DNA from: Nocardiopsis sp. ATB16-24
GTDB taxonomy: Bacteria > Actinomycetota > Actinomycetes > Streptosporangiales > Streptosporangiaceae
Length of the DNA stretch: 64,000 nt
Reading direction: 5' to 3'
Assembly (NCBI RefSeq): GCF_030271535.1
Contig: NZ_JASCXJ010000004.1
Coordinates: forward strand, 1 to 64,000
Shown here: in pieces, positions 19,172-28,294 of the stretch
Layout: each line of letters opens with the position of its first letter
Position numbering within the stretch: the stretch's first letter is position 1
Position numbers and translations under genes: made by a program
Notes under the pieces: generated by a model
The model's database searches: none
The model's input: only the letters and a program-made list of their open reading frames with translations
Told to the model about the DNA's origin: nothing

Positions 19172-20032
19172 ATGCCGCTGACACCCGCCGACGTGCGGAA
19201 CAAGCAGTTCAGCACCACCCGGCTTCGGCCGGGATACGATGAAGAAGAGGTCGACGCCTTTCTCGACGAGGTCGAGTCCGAGCTCGACCGACTGATCCAG
19301 GAGAACGAGGAACTGCGCGGCAAGCTGGCCGAGTGCCTGCGGGGCAAGGTGCCCAACGCCGGTATGCAGGACTTCCAGGAGCAGGGCCCCGAGCAGCACG
19401 AACAGATGCGCCCGGAGCCGGTCCAACCGCCGCAGGCCGTCGAGCCGCAGCCTCCGGCCCAGCAGCAGATGCCGATGACCGGCGCCAACCTCGCCATGGG
19501 CGGCGAGGAGAACATGGACACGGCCGCACGTGTCCTGGCCCTGGCCCAGCAGACCGCCGACCAGGCGATCTCCGACGCCCGCCGTGAGGCCGACGAGACC
19601 CTCGGCCGGGCCCGCCACGAGTCCGAGGACATCCTCGGCAAGGCCCGCCGTCAGGCCGACCAGATCATCGGTGAGGCCCGCGCCCGTTCGGAGAACCTGG
19701 ACAGGGACGCCCAGGAGCGCCACCGCCAGGTCATGGGAAGCCTCGTCCAGCAGCGCGAGGAGCTGGAGCACAAGGTCAACGTGCTCAAGGACTTCGAGCG
19801 TGAGTACCGCAGCCGCCTCAAGGACTACTTCGAGCGTCAGCTGCGTGAGCTCAAGAGCGAGGAGGAGAAGGCCCAGGAGATGAACCCCAACACCACGGGG
19901 GGATTCCAGACGATGGCCCCGCAGTCCGGTGGGACGCCTTCTCTCCAGCACGGACCCAACCCGTTCGGTCAGCCCGAGCCCGCCCAGCACGGCGGATTCC
20001 ACCCGGGCGAGGCACCGCACGAGCGTCGCTGA
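19172..20032 (+). CDS. divIVA: Polar growth / septum site protein DivIVA (Wag31-like)
   Basis: Coiled-coil scaffold that recognises curved membrane at poles and directs tip growth in actinobacteria (286 aa). The N-terminal DivIVA domain (LTPADVRNKQF, with the membrane-binding Arg segment LRPGYDEEEVDAFLDEV) is followed by a Gln/Pro-rich linker at about 65-110, a long coiled coil at 113-232 and a flexible Gly/Pro tail. AAGGAGA precedes ATG 19172. It has its own promoter. Confidence 0.95.
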   Translation: MPLTPADVRNKQFSTTRLRPGYDEEEVDAFLDEVESELDRLIQENEELRGKLAECLRGKVPNAGMQDFQEQGPEQHEQMRPEPVQPPQAVEPQPPAQQQMPMTGANLAMGGEENMDTAARVLALAQQTADQAISDARREADETLGRARHESEDILGKARRQADQIIGEARARSENLDRDAQERHRQVMGSLVQQREELEHKVNVLKDFEREYRSRLKDYFERQLRELKSEEEKAQEMNPNTTGGFQTMAPQSGGTPSLQHGPNPFGQPEPAQHGGFHPGEAPHERR

Positions 20033-20103
20033 CGATCCGGCGGCATGGTGCTCCGCACAACTGAAGACTCCGGCACAACGTGTGTAAAGGCCCTGGTCGA
20101 CCC

Positions 20104-21549
20104 GTGATCCTTAGCATCCTCGCTACCGTGGCGGTGCTGGCGGCCATCGCCGTCATCACGGCCGCCCTGCTCCTGGCCGAGACGGTCCTGGTGTACATCG
20201 CACTGGGACTGGCGGGCGCGAGCGTTCTGCTCTTACTGGGGGCGTTCGTCCAGGACAGGTTCGGCGGGGGTGATCCGGATCGGACGGGCGGTTTGGGGAA
20301 GGCGTCCGTCCAGGTCGCGGCCTTCTCCGGTGTCGAGGCACCGGCGGGAGCACACGTGGCACCGGAGCACTCCGGGCGTGCGCCCGTACCGGTCCCCGGG
20401 CCGGTGCGGGAGGCTTCGGAGTCCGAACCTCCCCTGTGGCCGACTTCGGAGGGTGAGGACTCCGGCCACGAGGATCCGGAGTACGAGGTCCCCCGCTGGC
20501 AGACCCCCACGGCCCGGGACTGGCCGGAACCGGACACGGCCGAAACCGGCCCGACGGTGGAGGGCTCCCGTTGGCGGACCCCCGCCGAGGACGGCCGGCC
20601 GACACAGGCCCAGGCGTCCGAGGAACAGGACGACCTCGCCGACGGCGAGGTCTCCGACGGGTTCGTCCCCCGACCCGCCGACGACGAACGGACCCAGGAG
20701 ACCCCTGAGCCCTTCCACGGCTCTTCGGGCTCCTCCTCCGACGAGACGGAGGACCACGTCGACGTGGAGGGCCGTGACGGGGACGCAAGGTCCGAGGAGG
20801 ACGAGTCCCCGCTCGACCACGACGCCCCCGGATCCTCCGACGACATCGACGGGGAACCCGTCGAGGACGGTGCCGATCCCGTCACGGAGAAGACGCCGGA
20901 AGCCCAGGACCCTCCTCCGCGGTCCGAGGACGAGGACGTGGAGAAGGACCGGAACGGCGACGACACCGGAACCTTCGAGAACATCGCCTCCGACGACACC
21001 TCCGTCGAGAGTGGGACGGCGGAGGAGGAACCCGAACCGGAGGCGTCCTCGCCCGGTGGGGTAGACGAGGCCGAGGAGGACGTCGACGCGTCCGTGGGGG
21101 AGGAAGAGGAGGCCCGTTCCTTCGCCTACCGGATCCCCGGCCGTCCTTCGGAGGAAGAGGACGAGGGGGGCGTCGACGCCCCGGACGTTTCCGAAGGCCC
21201 GCTCGTGTCCGAGGACGAGGTGTCCCGGGACGAGGGGGGCGCCGAGGACGGCCACGAGGGCCCCCGGGAGCGGGGGGACGGTGGAGAGGAGACCTCCGAG
21301 GACACGGAGGATCCGAGGAAGGACCACGGCGAACAGTCCTCCGACCCTGACGTGACCGCGGTCTTCGCCTACCGGATCCCCGGCCGCGAGGAACGGGAGG
21401 ACGGCCCGGAGGAGGACCCCGACGCCGAGGAGACGGCGGAGTTCGTCCGTGAGGAACGGCAGGACACCGCGAGACCGGCCGAGGAGGAACCCGTCGCCGC
21501 CTACGCCGCCGCGGTGGACCGTGACGAGGAGACCGACGAGAAGCGCTGA
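20104..21549 (+). CDS. Unrecognised membrane-anchored acidic protein with repeated FAYRIPGR motif
   Basis: I do not recognise a family (481 aa). Two adjacent hydrophobic helices occupy about residues 2-50 (LATVAVLAAIAVITAALLL, then a second). A very acidic, low-complexity, probably disordered tail of about 430 residues follows. FAYRIPGR occurs at 340-347 and 421-428, and an RWxTP motif occurs twice earlier (RWQTP and RWRTP). These look like short binding motifs in a flexible chain. GTG 20104 starts just before the first helix. It lies 71 bases downstream of divIVA with no terminator between, so co-transcription is likely. A link to polar growth or division is inferred from position only. Confidence 0.75.
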   Translation: MILSILATVAVLAAIAVITAALLLAETVLVYIALGLAGASVLLLLGAFVQDRFGGGDPDRTGGLGKASVQVAAFSGVEAPAGAHVAPEHSGRAPVPVPGPVREASESEPPLWPTSEGEDSGHEDPEYEVPRWQTPTARDWPEPDTAETGPTVEGSRWRTPAEDGRPTQAQASEEQDDLADGEVSDGFVPRPADDERTQETPEPFHGSSGSSSDETEDHVDVEGRDGDARSEEDESPLDHDAPGSSDDIDGEPVEDGADPVTEKTPEAQDPPPRSEDEDVEKDRNGDDTGTFENIASDDTSVESGTAEEEPEPEASSPGGVDEAEEDVDASVGEEEEARSFAYRIPGRPSEEEDEGGVDAPDVSEGPLVSEDEVSRDEGGAEDGHEGPRERGDGGEETSEDTEDPRKDHGEQSSDPDVTAVFAYRIPGREEREDGPEEDPDAEETAEFVREERQDTARPAEEEPVAAYAAAVDRDEETDEKR

Positions 21550-21555
21550 ACCGAC

Positions 21556-21594
21556 GAAGGGGCGCCGCCCACCCGAGGTGGGCGGCGCCCCTTC
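21556..21594. terminator. Strong bidirectional terminator (18-bp stem)
   Basis: A perfect 18-bp inverted repeat (21556-21573 with 21577-21594) surrounds the 3-base loop CGA. It lies seven bases after the acidic-protein stop and 15 bases beyond the ileS stop, which faces it. The ends of the stem (GAAGG/CCTTC) give short A and T runs on either strand. It should stop both convergent transcripts. Confidence 0.85.
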
Positions 21595-21609
21595 GGCTTC
21601 ACGGGTGCG

Positions 21610-24600
21610 TCAGGCCTTGCGGAACGCGAAGACCACACCGAACTCCTCCGAAGAGACGGTGTACAGGTCCTGGGCCGGCTCGCCCGGGGCGAAGCCCTCG
21701 GCCAGCACCTCGGCGGCGATCGCCTTACCGTGCTCGTCGAGCGTCGACGCGGTGACCTCGTCCGTGGCCGACCACCACACCTCGATGCGGTCCGACACGT
21801 CCAGGCCGCTCTTCTTCCGGGCGTCCTGCATCATACGGACCATCTCCCGGGCCAGGCCCGCACGGCGCAGCTCCGGCGTGAGGTCGAGGTCCAAAGCGAC
21901 GGTCTCCCCGGACTCGGAAGCCACCGCCCACCCCTCGCGCGGCTGCTCGGTCACCAGGATCTCGTCGGAGTTGACCTCCACCGGCTCGCCCTCCACCGTC
22001 ACCCGGGCCCAACCGGTGTCACGCACCTGCCGCACCAGGGCGGCCGGGTCCGCGGACTGGACGGCCCTGGCCACCAGTGGCGTGCGCTTGGCGAAACGCT
22101 TGCCCAGCGCACGGAAGTTCGGTTTCACGACGTAGTCCACCAGGTCGCCGCCCACCGAGGACAGGGCGTCCAACGAGGTCACGTTCAGCTCGTCCGCGAT
22201 CTGGTCGCGCAGCTGCCCGGGCAGGGCCGCGAAGCCGGGGGCGCCGACCAGGGCGCGTGCCAGCGGCTGGCGGGTGCGCACCGCCGAGTCCACCCGGGCG
22301 GAACGGCCCAGCTCCACCAGACGCCGGGTCAGCGCCATGTTCCGGGACAGCTCCGGGTCGATGAGGTCCTCGCGCACCTTGGGCCAGGAGGCCAGGTGGA
22401 CCGATTCCGGCGCGTCCGGACGACGCAGGGCCGACCACACGTGGTCGGTCAGGAAGGGCACGATGGGCGCCATGAGCAGCGTGACGGTCTCCAGCGCCTC
22501 GAAGAGCGTGGCGAAGGCCGCCAGGCCCTCGGGTGTGTCCGCCCCTCCCCAGAACCGGCGTCGGGAGCGGCGCACGTACCAGTTGGACACGTCGTCGACG
22601 AACGAGGTCAGGCGGCGACCCGCCGTGGCGGTGTCGAAGGAGTCCAACGCCTCGGTGACGTCCCGCACGACCTCGTTCAGCTCCGACAGCAGCCACCGGT
22701 CCAGCAGCGGTCGGTCCTGCGGTCGGGGAGCCGCGTCCAGCATGGAGTGGTCCCAGCCCTGCCCGGCGTTCGCGTACAGGGTCAGGAACGACGCGGTGCT
22801 GTAGTAGGTCAGCAGCACCTTGCGGACGATCTCCTCCAGGGCGGCGTGACCCACCCGGCGGGCCACCCAGGGCGACCCGCTGGCCAGCATGAACCAGCGC
22901 AGCGCGTCGGCGCCGTGCCGGTCCATCACCGGGATGGGCTCCATGACGTTGCCCAGGTGCTTGCTCATCTTGCGGCCGTCCTCGGCGAGGATGTGGCCGA
23001 GGACGACCACGTTCTCGAAGGAGTTACGGCCGAACACCAGGGTGCTCACCGCCAACAGCGAGTAGAACCAGCCACGGGTCTGGTCGATGGCCTCGGAGAT
23101 GTACTGCGCCGGGAAGTTCTCCCGGAAGACCTCCTCGTCGCGGTGCGGGGCGCCCCACTGGGCGAAGGGCATGGACCCCGAGTCGAACCAGGCGTCGATG
23201 ACCTCGGGCACGCGGCGGGCCACACGCTGTTCCTCGGGGAGGGAGGGGTCGGCGTCCGGGTCGGGGATGACGATGTCGTCCACGTAGGGGCGGTGCGGGT
23301 CCAGGGCGGACAGGTCCTGGCCGCTGAGGCGGCTCAGCTCCTCCAGGGAACCCACACAGATCTGACGGCCGTCGGGGAACTCCCAGATCGGCAGCGGTGT
23401 GCCCCAGTAGCGGTTACGGGACAACGCCCAGTCGACGTTGCCGCGCAGCCACTCGCCGAAACGGCCCTCCTTGACGTTCTCCGGAACCCAGTTGGTGGCC
23501 TGGTTCTGCTCGATGAGCTCGTCCTTGACCGCGGTGGTGCGGATGTACCAGGACGGGACCGCGTAGTACAGCAACGCGGTGTGGCAACGCCAGCAGTGCG
23601 GATAGGAGTGCTCGTAGTCCAGGTGCCGGAAGAGCAGACCGCGGTCCTTGAGGTCGCGCACCAGGGTCTTGTCGGCCTCCTTGAAGAACGTTCCGCCCAC
23701 CAGGGGCAGATCCGCCTCGAAGGTGCCGTCCGGCCGGACCGGGTTGACCACGGGCAGACCGTAGGCGCGGCACACGAGCATGTCGTCGGCACCGAAGGCG
23801 GGCGACTGGTGCACCAGGCCGGTGCCGTCCTCGACCGTGACGTAGTCGGCGAGGACGATGTAGTGGGCGGGCTCCTCGAAGGGCACCAGGTCGAAGGGGC
23901 GCTGGTAGGTCCAACGCTCCATCTCGTCGCCCTCGAAGCTCTCGCCGGTGAGCTCCCAGCCCTCGCCGAACACCTTCTCGAACAACGGGCGGGCCACGAG
24001 GAGGCGCTCCTGGCCGTCGGTGGCCACGACGTACTCCACCTCCGGGTGCACGGCCACGGCGGTGTTGGACACCAGCGTCCACGGGGTGGTCGTCCACACC
24101 AACAGGGAGGTGGGGTGCTCCGGGGAGGCCAGGGGGCCGGAGGTCACCGGGAAGCGCACGTACACCGAAGGGTCGGTGACGGTCTCATAGCCCTGGGCCA
24201 GCTCGTGGTCGGACAGCGTGGTCCCGCAACGCGGGCAGTAGGGGCTGATCCGGTAGTCCCGGACCAGCAGGCCCTTCTCCCAGATCTGCTTGAGGGCCCA
24301 CCAGACGGACTCCACGTACTGCGGGTCCATGGTGCGGTAGGCGTCGTCCATGTTCACCCAGTAACCCATGCGCTCGGTCATGGCGGTGAACGCGTCCACG
24401 TTGCGTAGCACGGACTCACGGCAGCGGGCGTTGAACTCGGCGATACCGAAGGACTCGATGTCCTTCTTGCCCGACAGGCCCAGCTCCTTCTCCACGGCGA
24501 CCTCGACGGGCAGACCGTGGCAGTCCCATCCCGCCTTGCGGTCCACGTGGTAGCCGCGCATGGTGCGAAAACGTGGGAAGACGTCCTTGAACGCGCGGGC

Positions 24601-24810
24601 CTCGACGTGGTGCACACCCGGCTGACCGTTCGCGGTGGGAGGCCCCTCGTAGAAGACCCAGTTGGGGCCGCCTCGGGTCTGGTCGAGCGAGCGCTGGAAG
24701 ACGTTCTCCTTCGACCATCGGTCGAGGATCTCGCGCTCCATCGCGGGCAGGTCGATCTGCGCGGGCAGCTGGGGCAGTGCGCGCCGTTCGGACCGGGGGT
24801 CGTGGGCCAC
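21610..24810 (-). CDS. ileS: Isoleucyl-tRNA synthetase
   Basis: Class I synthetase charging tRNA-Ile, with CP1 editing domain (1066 aa). The HIGH-type motif reads GVHH (residues 65-68) within TANGQPGVHHV, and KMSKH is at 614-618. The long form and these motif variants resemble the eukaryote-like IleRS clade, members of which are often less sensitive to mupirocin (family knowledge). GTG 24810 has GGAAAGG upstream (24817-24823 on this strand). Its leader contains a T-box. Confidence 0.95.
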   Translation of the reverse strand: MAHDPRSERRALPQLPAQIDLPAMEREILDRWSKENVFQRSLDQTRGGPNWVFYEGPPTANGQPGVHHVEARAFKDVFPRFRTMRGYHVDRKAGWDCHGLPVEVAVEKELGLSGKKDIESFGIAEFNARCRESVLRNVDAFTAMTERMGYWVNMDDAYRTMDPQYVESVWWALKQIWEKGLLVRDYRISPYCPRCGTTLSDHELAQGYETVTDPSVYVRFPVTSGPLASPEHPTSLLVWTTTPWTLVSNTAVAVHPEVEYVVATDGQERLLVARPLFEKVFGEGWELTGESFEGDEMERWTYQRPFDLVPFEEPAHYIVLADYVTVEDGTGLVHQSPAFGADDMLVCRAYGLPVVNPVRPDGTFEADLPLVGGTFFKEADKTLVRDLKDRGLLFRHLDYEHSYPHCWRCHTALLYYAVPSWYIRTTAVKDELIEQNQATNWVPENVKEGRFGEWLRGNVDWALSRNRYWGTPLPIWEFPDGRQICVGSLEELSRLSGQDLSALDPHRPYVDDIVIPDPDADPSLPEEQRVARRVPEVIDAWFDSGSMPFAQWGAPHRDEEVFRENFPAQYISEAIDQTRGWFYSLLAVSTLVFGRNSFENVVVLGHILAEDGRKMSKHLGNVMEPIPVMDRHGADALRWFMLASGSPWVARRVGHAALEEIVRKVLLTYYSTASFLTLYANAGQGWDHSMLDAAPRPQDRPLLDRWLLSELNEVVRDVTEALDSFDTATAGRRLTSFVDDVSNWYVRRSRRRFWGGADTPEGLAAFATLFEALETVTLLMAPIVPFLTDHVWSALRRPDAPESVHLASWPKVREDLIDPELSRNMALTRRLVELGRSARVDSAVRTRQPLARALVGAPGFAALPGQLRDQIADELNVTSLDALSSVGGDLVDYVVKPNFRALGKRFAKRTPLVARAVQSADPAALVRQVRDTGWARVTVEGEPVEVNSDEILVTEQPREGWAVASESGETVALDLDLTPELRRAGLAREMVRMMQDARKKSGLDVSDRIEVWWSATDEVTASTLDEHGKAIAAEVLAEGFAPGEPAQDLYTVSSEEFGVVFAFRKA

Positions 24811-25107
24811 CGTCGTACCTTTCCATCAGGGATCTTCCTGACGGAGGGACGAGGCGCACGGCCCCGCGGTACCACCCTCCTTGGACCCCGGCCGTGCCGT
24901 TGGACGGCGGGTCCCTCTTCGTTGCGCTGTGCCGGTTCTACTGGGGCGTGCGGCGCGCGCCCGCCCGTTCTTCCGGCGGCTCCGGGGTGATCTTCGTGCT
25001 GGTCGTGCCCCCGGGCTCGCACCGCCCCCGGGTCGCTTGGTCGGATCAGGCCTTCTAGGCTGTGTCCGTCCGGTCGGGGCCAGCACTACTCGTCCCCATC
25101 GACACCT
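24811..25107 (-). promoter_or_regulatory. T-box riboswitch leader of ileS
   Basis: The conserved T-box core GGGTGGTACCGCGG lies at 24864-24877 on the minus strand. Its bulge TGGT (24871-24874) is complementary to the ACCA end of tRNA-Ile. An ATC (isoleucine) specifier candidate is at 24989-24991, flanked as GAAGATCA. No terminator U-tract is present. The ribosome binding site GGAAAGG lies downstream of the T-box, which fits the translational type described for actinobacterial ileS. The upstream boundary (about 25107) is estimated from a TATCCT -10-like hexamer at 25114-25119. Confidence 0.88.
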
Positions 25108-25164
25108 GGAGTCAGGATAACGCAGCGGGTGGAACCCGTTGCGCGGTTCACGGAAGGGAGCGCC

Positions 25165-25425
25165 GTGGTGGAGGACGTGCGGGGCGCGGTCCTGGTGACG
25201 TTGTCGGACCGGGAGGACGCCGAGGAGTTGGCGGAACAACTCCTGGAGCAGGGCTATGAGCCCTGCCTGGTGCACCGGGACATGCTCGCGGGCGAGGACG
25301 ACGCCGAGGACGTGGACTGGGTGATCGAGGTGCGGACGGGACCGCACGGCGGCTCCGCGGTGTTCGACGAACCCCATCTGGCGGCGTTGGCGGAGGACTA
25401 CGGGGGCTTCGCGTCCCAGGGATGA
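25165..25425 (+). CDS. Small conserved hypothetical protein
   Basis: An 86-aa acidic protein with an alpha/beta pattern: VLVTLSDREDAEELAEQLLEQGYEP, then VDWVIEVRTGP. It resembles small actinobacterial proteins found beside ileS, but I cannot name a domain. GTG 25165 follows GAAGGGA (25153-25159) at good spacing. It is divergent from ileS and 288 bases upstream of the zinc-finger gene. No TM or signal peptide. The function is unknown. Confidence 0.7.
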   Translation: MVEDVRGAVLVTLSDREDAEELAEQLLEQGYEPCLVHRDMLAGEDDAEDVDWVIEVRTGPHGGSAVFDEPHLAALAEDYGGFASQG

Positions 25426-25713
25426 CCCCCCGGTCCCGCACCATGTGCGAACGGGTCGACGCGTTCGGACGCGGTCGTCACCATGCCCCACGGCGGGGAA
25501 ACCGACGGGACCGTCACCGAGGAGGGGCCGATCAACGGAGTGGTCCTGCCCCGGATGCGCTACCGCAGGATTTTCTGAACAGGCCGTCCGGCCCGGGTCT
25601 TTGCCTTGCGGCGGCGGGATTGCCTACGCTGCCCGCACCGCTCGCGGTGCCGTCCACAGGCAGAACCCGTGACCAGCGGGTTCGGCGGGACCGAGCCGTC
25701 TGGAGGAGATGTG

Positions 25714-26124
25714 ATGGAGGCCACCGACGCCGCCAGGATGCAGGTCCGACCGGGGGAGGAACCCTGGACGCACGAGGAGGTCGCCCGGCTCCGGGCGCGG
25801 CTGGAGGAGGACGTCGCCGCCGCGAGACGGGAGGTCCGCGCGGTCGAGGCCGGGTTCGCCGAACTGCTGGAGGACCCGGTGGAGGGGGCGGGGGACGATT
25901 CCGCCGACACCGGGGCCAAGGCGTTCCAGCGCGAACACGAGCTGGCTCTGGCCTACAATACTCGTGACCTGCTCGCCCAGAGCGAGGAGGCGATCGAACG
26001 GATGAACGCGGGAACTTACGGGATCTGTCGGTCGTGCGGACAGGCTGTCGGAAAGGCCCGTCTCCAGGCTTTTCCGCGCGCCACCCTGTGTGTCACCTGC
26101 AAACAGCGCGAGGAGCGTCGCTGA
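25714..26124 (+). CDS. TraR/DksA-family zinc-finger protein
   Basis: A 136-aa DksA/TraR-type protein: a helical N-terminal region, then a C4 zinc finger (CRSC, 17 residues, CVTC) at about residues 105-130. Such proteins in actinobacteria may act in the RNA polymerase secondary channel, though the acidic tip residues of true DksA are not obvious here. ATG 25714 has GGAGGAG (25703-25709). It lies between the ileS region and lspA, the usual actinobacterial order. Confidence 0.85.
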   Translation: MEATDAARMQVRPGEEPWTHEEVARLRARLEEDVAAARREVRAVEAGFAELLEDPVEGAGDDSADTGAKAFQREHELALAYNTRDLLAQSEEAIERMNAGTYGICRSCGQAVGKARLQAFPRATLCVTCKQREERR

Positions 26125-26153
26125 CTGAGGTAGAGCCCTCCGGGGACCAGAAC

Positions 26154-26723
26154 ATGACCACGACCGACCACGCCGGCGTCCGACCGCGCAGGTATCCCCT
26201 CCTGCTGCTCGTGGCGCTCACCGCGATCGGCGTCGACCTCCTGACCAAGGAGTTGGCCCTGGCGAACCTCTCCGTGGGGGAGAGCGTCGACGTCATCGGA
26301 GAGTTCCTGCGGTTCACGTTGGTGTTCAACACCGGCGCCGCCTTCTCCATGGGCACGAACTTCACATGGGTGTTCACCTGCATCGCCAGTCTCGTGGTCA
26401 TCGCCATCGGCTACATGGGACTGCGGGTGCGCAGTCTGTGGTGGGCGTTGACGCTGGGACTGATGATGGGCGGGGCCGCCGGAAACCTGGTGGACCGCTT
26501 CTTCCGTGATCCCGCCCCCTTCCAGGGCGCCGTCGTCGACTTCATCCGGCTGCCGAACTGGCCGGTGTTCAACATCGCCGACTCGTGTGTGGTCGTGGGC
26601 GCGGTCCTGGTGGTGGCGCTGACCTTCAAGGGGATCAACCTGGACGGCACCATCGCCGTGGACGAGCGCGAGGGCGGCGAGGATTCCGGAGAGGACGACG
26701 AGACCGAAGGGAGGAAGCGGTGA
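26154..26723 (+). CDS. lspA: Lipoprotein signal peptidase LspA (signal peptidase II)
   Basis: Polytopic membrane aspartyl protease removing signal peptides from prolipoproteins (189 aa, four TM helices). The catalytic aspartates are in GNLVDRFF and [11 protein letters not shown]. The C-terminal tail is acidic and longer than in E. coli. ATG 26154 has only a weak ribosome binding site. Its stop overlaps the GTG of the next gene (GTGA), so the two are coupled. Confidence 0.93.
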   Translation: MTTTDHAGVRPRRYPLLLLVALTAIGVDLLTKELALANLSVGESVDVIGEFLRFTLVFNTGAAFSMGTNFTWVFTCIASLVVIAIGYMGLRVRSLWWALTLGLMMGGAAGNLVDRFFRDPAPFQGAVVDFIRLPNWPVFNIADSCVVVGAVLVVALTFKGINLDGTIAVDEREGGEDSGEDDETEGRKR

Positions 26724-27646
26724 GCGACACCCGTGGTCTTCCCGTGCCCGACGGACTGGAGGGCGATCGGCTCGACTCCGCCATCGCCCGCATGTTCGGC
26801 CTGTCCCGCACCCGTGCCGCCGAACTCATCGTGAACGGCAGCGTGCTGGTCGACGGTTCGGAGGCGGGCAAGTCCGACCGCGTCCACGCGGGGGCATGGC
26901 TGGACATCACCCTCCCGCCACCGCCCACCGCCCCGGTTCCCCGTCCCGAGCCCGTCCCCGGGATGCGCATCGTGCACGAGGACGCCGACATCATCGTGGT
27001 GGACAAACCCGTCGGCGTGGTCGCCCATCCCACGGTCGGTTGGACCGGGCCCAGCGTGCTGGAGGGCCTCTTGGCCTCGGGGGTGCGGGTGGCCACCAGC
27101 GGAGCGGCCGAGCGCCAGGGCATCGTGCACCGTCTGGACGCCAACACCACCGGTCTGATGGTGGTCGCCAAGAGCGAGACCGCCTACAGCGTGCTCAAGC
27201 GTGCGTTCAAGGAACGCACCGTGGACAAGCGGTACCACACCCTCGTGCAGGGGCACCCGGACCCGTTCCGGGGCACCGTGGACGCGCCGATCGACCGGCA
27301 TCCGTCCGGTGACGGCCGCTGGGCCGTGGTCGCGGGCGGACGCCCGTCGGTGACGCACTACGACACGCAGGAGGCCTTCCGCTCCGCCAGCCTGCTGGAG
27401 ATCGACCTGGAGACGGGGCGCACCCACCAGATCCGGGTGCACATGTCCGCCCTGCGGCACCCGTGTGTGGGCGACATGCTCTACGGTGCCGACCCGACGC
27501 TGGCCGAGCGGCTGGGAGTGCGCCGTCAGTGGCTGCACGCGGTGCGGCTGGGTTTCGAGCACCCCACCGAACGTCGCCCGGTGGAGTTCTCCAGCCCCTA
27601 CCCCGACGACCTCGCCGCCGCGATCGAGATCCTGCGGCGGGACTGA
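26720..27646 (+). CDS. rluD: RluD-type 23S rRNA pseudouridine synthase
   Basis: Isomerises specific uridines in 23S rRNA (308 aa, cytosolic). It has an N-terminal S4 RNA-binding domain ([19 protein letters not shown], residues 20-75) and a catalytic domain with the active Asp in [15 protein letters not shown] near residue 138. [10 protein letters not shown] is conserved. The GTG start overlaps the lspA stop. It is assigned RluD type by order and architecture; exact target uridines are not certain. Confidence 0.88.
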   Translation: MSDTRGLPVPDGLEGDRLDSAIARMFGLSRTRAAELIVNGSVLVDGSEAGKSDRVHAGAWLDITLPPPPTAPVPRPEPVPGMRIVHEDADIIVVDKPVGVVAHPTVGWTGPSVLEGLLASGVRVATSGAAERQGIVHRLDANTTGLMVVAKSETAYSVLKRAFKERTVDKRYHTLVQGHPDPFRGTVDAPIDRHPSGDGRWAVVAGGRPSVTHYDTQEAFRSASLLEIDLETGRTHQIRVHMSALRHPCVGDMLYGADPTLAERLGVRRQWLHAVRLGFEHPTERRPVEFSSPYPDDLAAAIEILRRD

Positions 27647-27700
27647 GAGGTCGGTCGTGGTGCGGCGCGGCCCGCTCCCGCCGGAACGCCGTCGCGTCGT

Positions 27701-28221
27701 TCATCTCCCCGGACCAGGTGGTGTCGGCCGTGGGAGGCGGACCACGCCCTGGCACAGGGCGGTACCCGGAACGACGACCATCGCGCCCAGCGGCCGGTTC
27801 CAGGTCGGTGCCTCGCCCATCAGTACGATCCCGGCGGCGATCGCCACCACCGGAGCCACAGGGGTGACCGTGGTCGCCACGGTCGCCCCTGCCTCGCGCA
27901 CGACCGCGTATCGCGGGATGGGGGCCAGACCGGTTCCGAGGACGCTCGGGAACCCCACCGCCGGCGCCACCTGCCATGTGATCTCCGTGGGGCCCTCGTG
28001 TGCGGAAGGACCGCCGGCACCAGTGGAGCCCGGCGACGCAAGGGCGCCGGTGGTCCTGCGACCCAGGGTGAGCTGCGCGGGGAGAGGGCCTGGGCTCCGG
28101 TCTCGACGAACATGAAGCTCCTGCCCCAGACCAGGGCGAGGAGGGCGGACCCGGCGCGCCAGTCGGTCAGGCGGCGGTGCGGAGAGAGCCGGCGGGGGAG
28201 GGCGTGCGGAGCACGGGACAT
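27701..28221 (-). pseudogene. Decayed EamA/DMT-family transporter
   Basis: The first TM unit reads well in one frame (ALLALVWGRSFMFVETGAQALSP). The sequence then shifts to a second frame (AQLTLGRRTTGALA), and the middle of the protein is missing. The last two or three helices remain in that frame (REAGATVATTVTPVAPVVA, then LMGEAPTWNRPLGAMVVV). About 170 codons survive of a normal 290-300, so it cannot make a working EamA permease. It is divergent from an intact LysR gene, the usual partner arrangement. I see one frameshift plus one internal deletion. Confidence 0.8.
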
Positions 28222-28281
28222 GGGATGTTTCCACCTCTTCCCCTTGTCTTAGGTCTACTTCATGTTTCCTGGCTTCGGCGT

Positions 28282-28294
28282 TAGCATTCCTTAC
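28282..28294 (+). promoter_or_regulatory. Predicted -10 element of a leaderless LysR transcript
   Basis: TAGCAT (28282-28287) is followed by seven bases and then ATG 28295, without a Shine-Dalgarno sequence. The same hexamer and spacing precede pepA. The region also faces the decayed transporter, so a LysR operator may lie here. Confidence 0.45.

Noticed and set aside
21730..24408. An 892-codon open frame opposite ileS
   Set aside because: An antisense shadow. The translation is His/Gly/Val-rich, and ileS is unmistakable.
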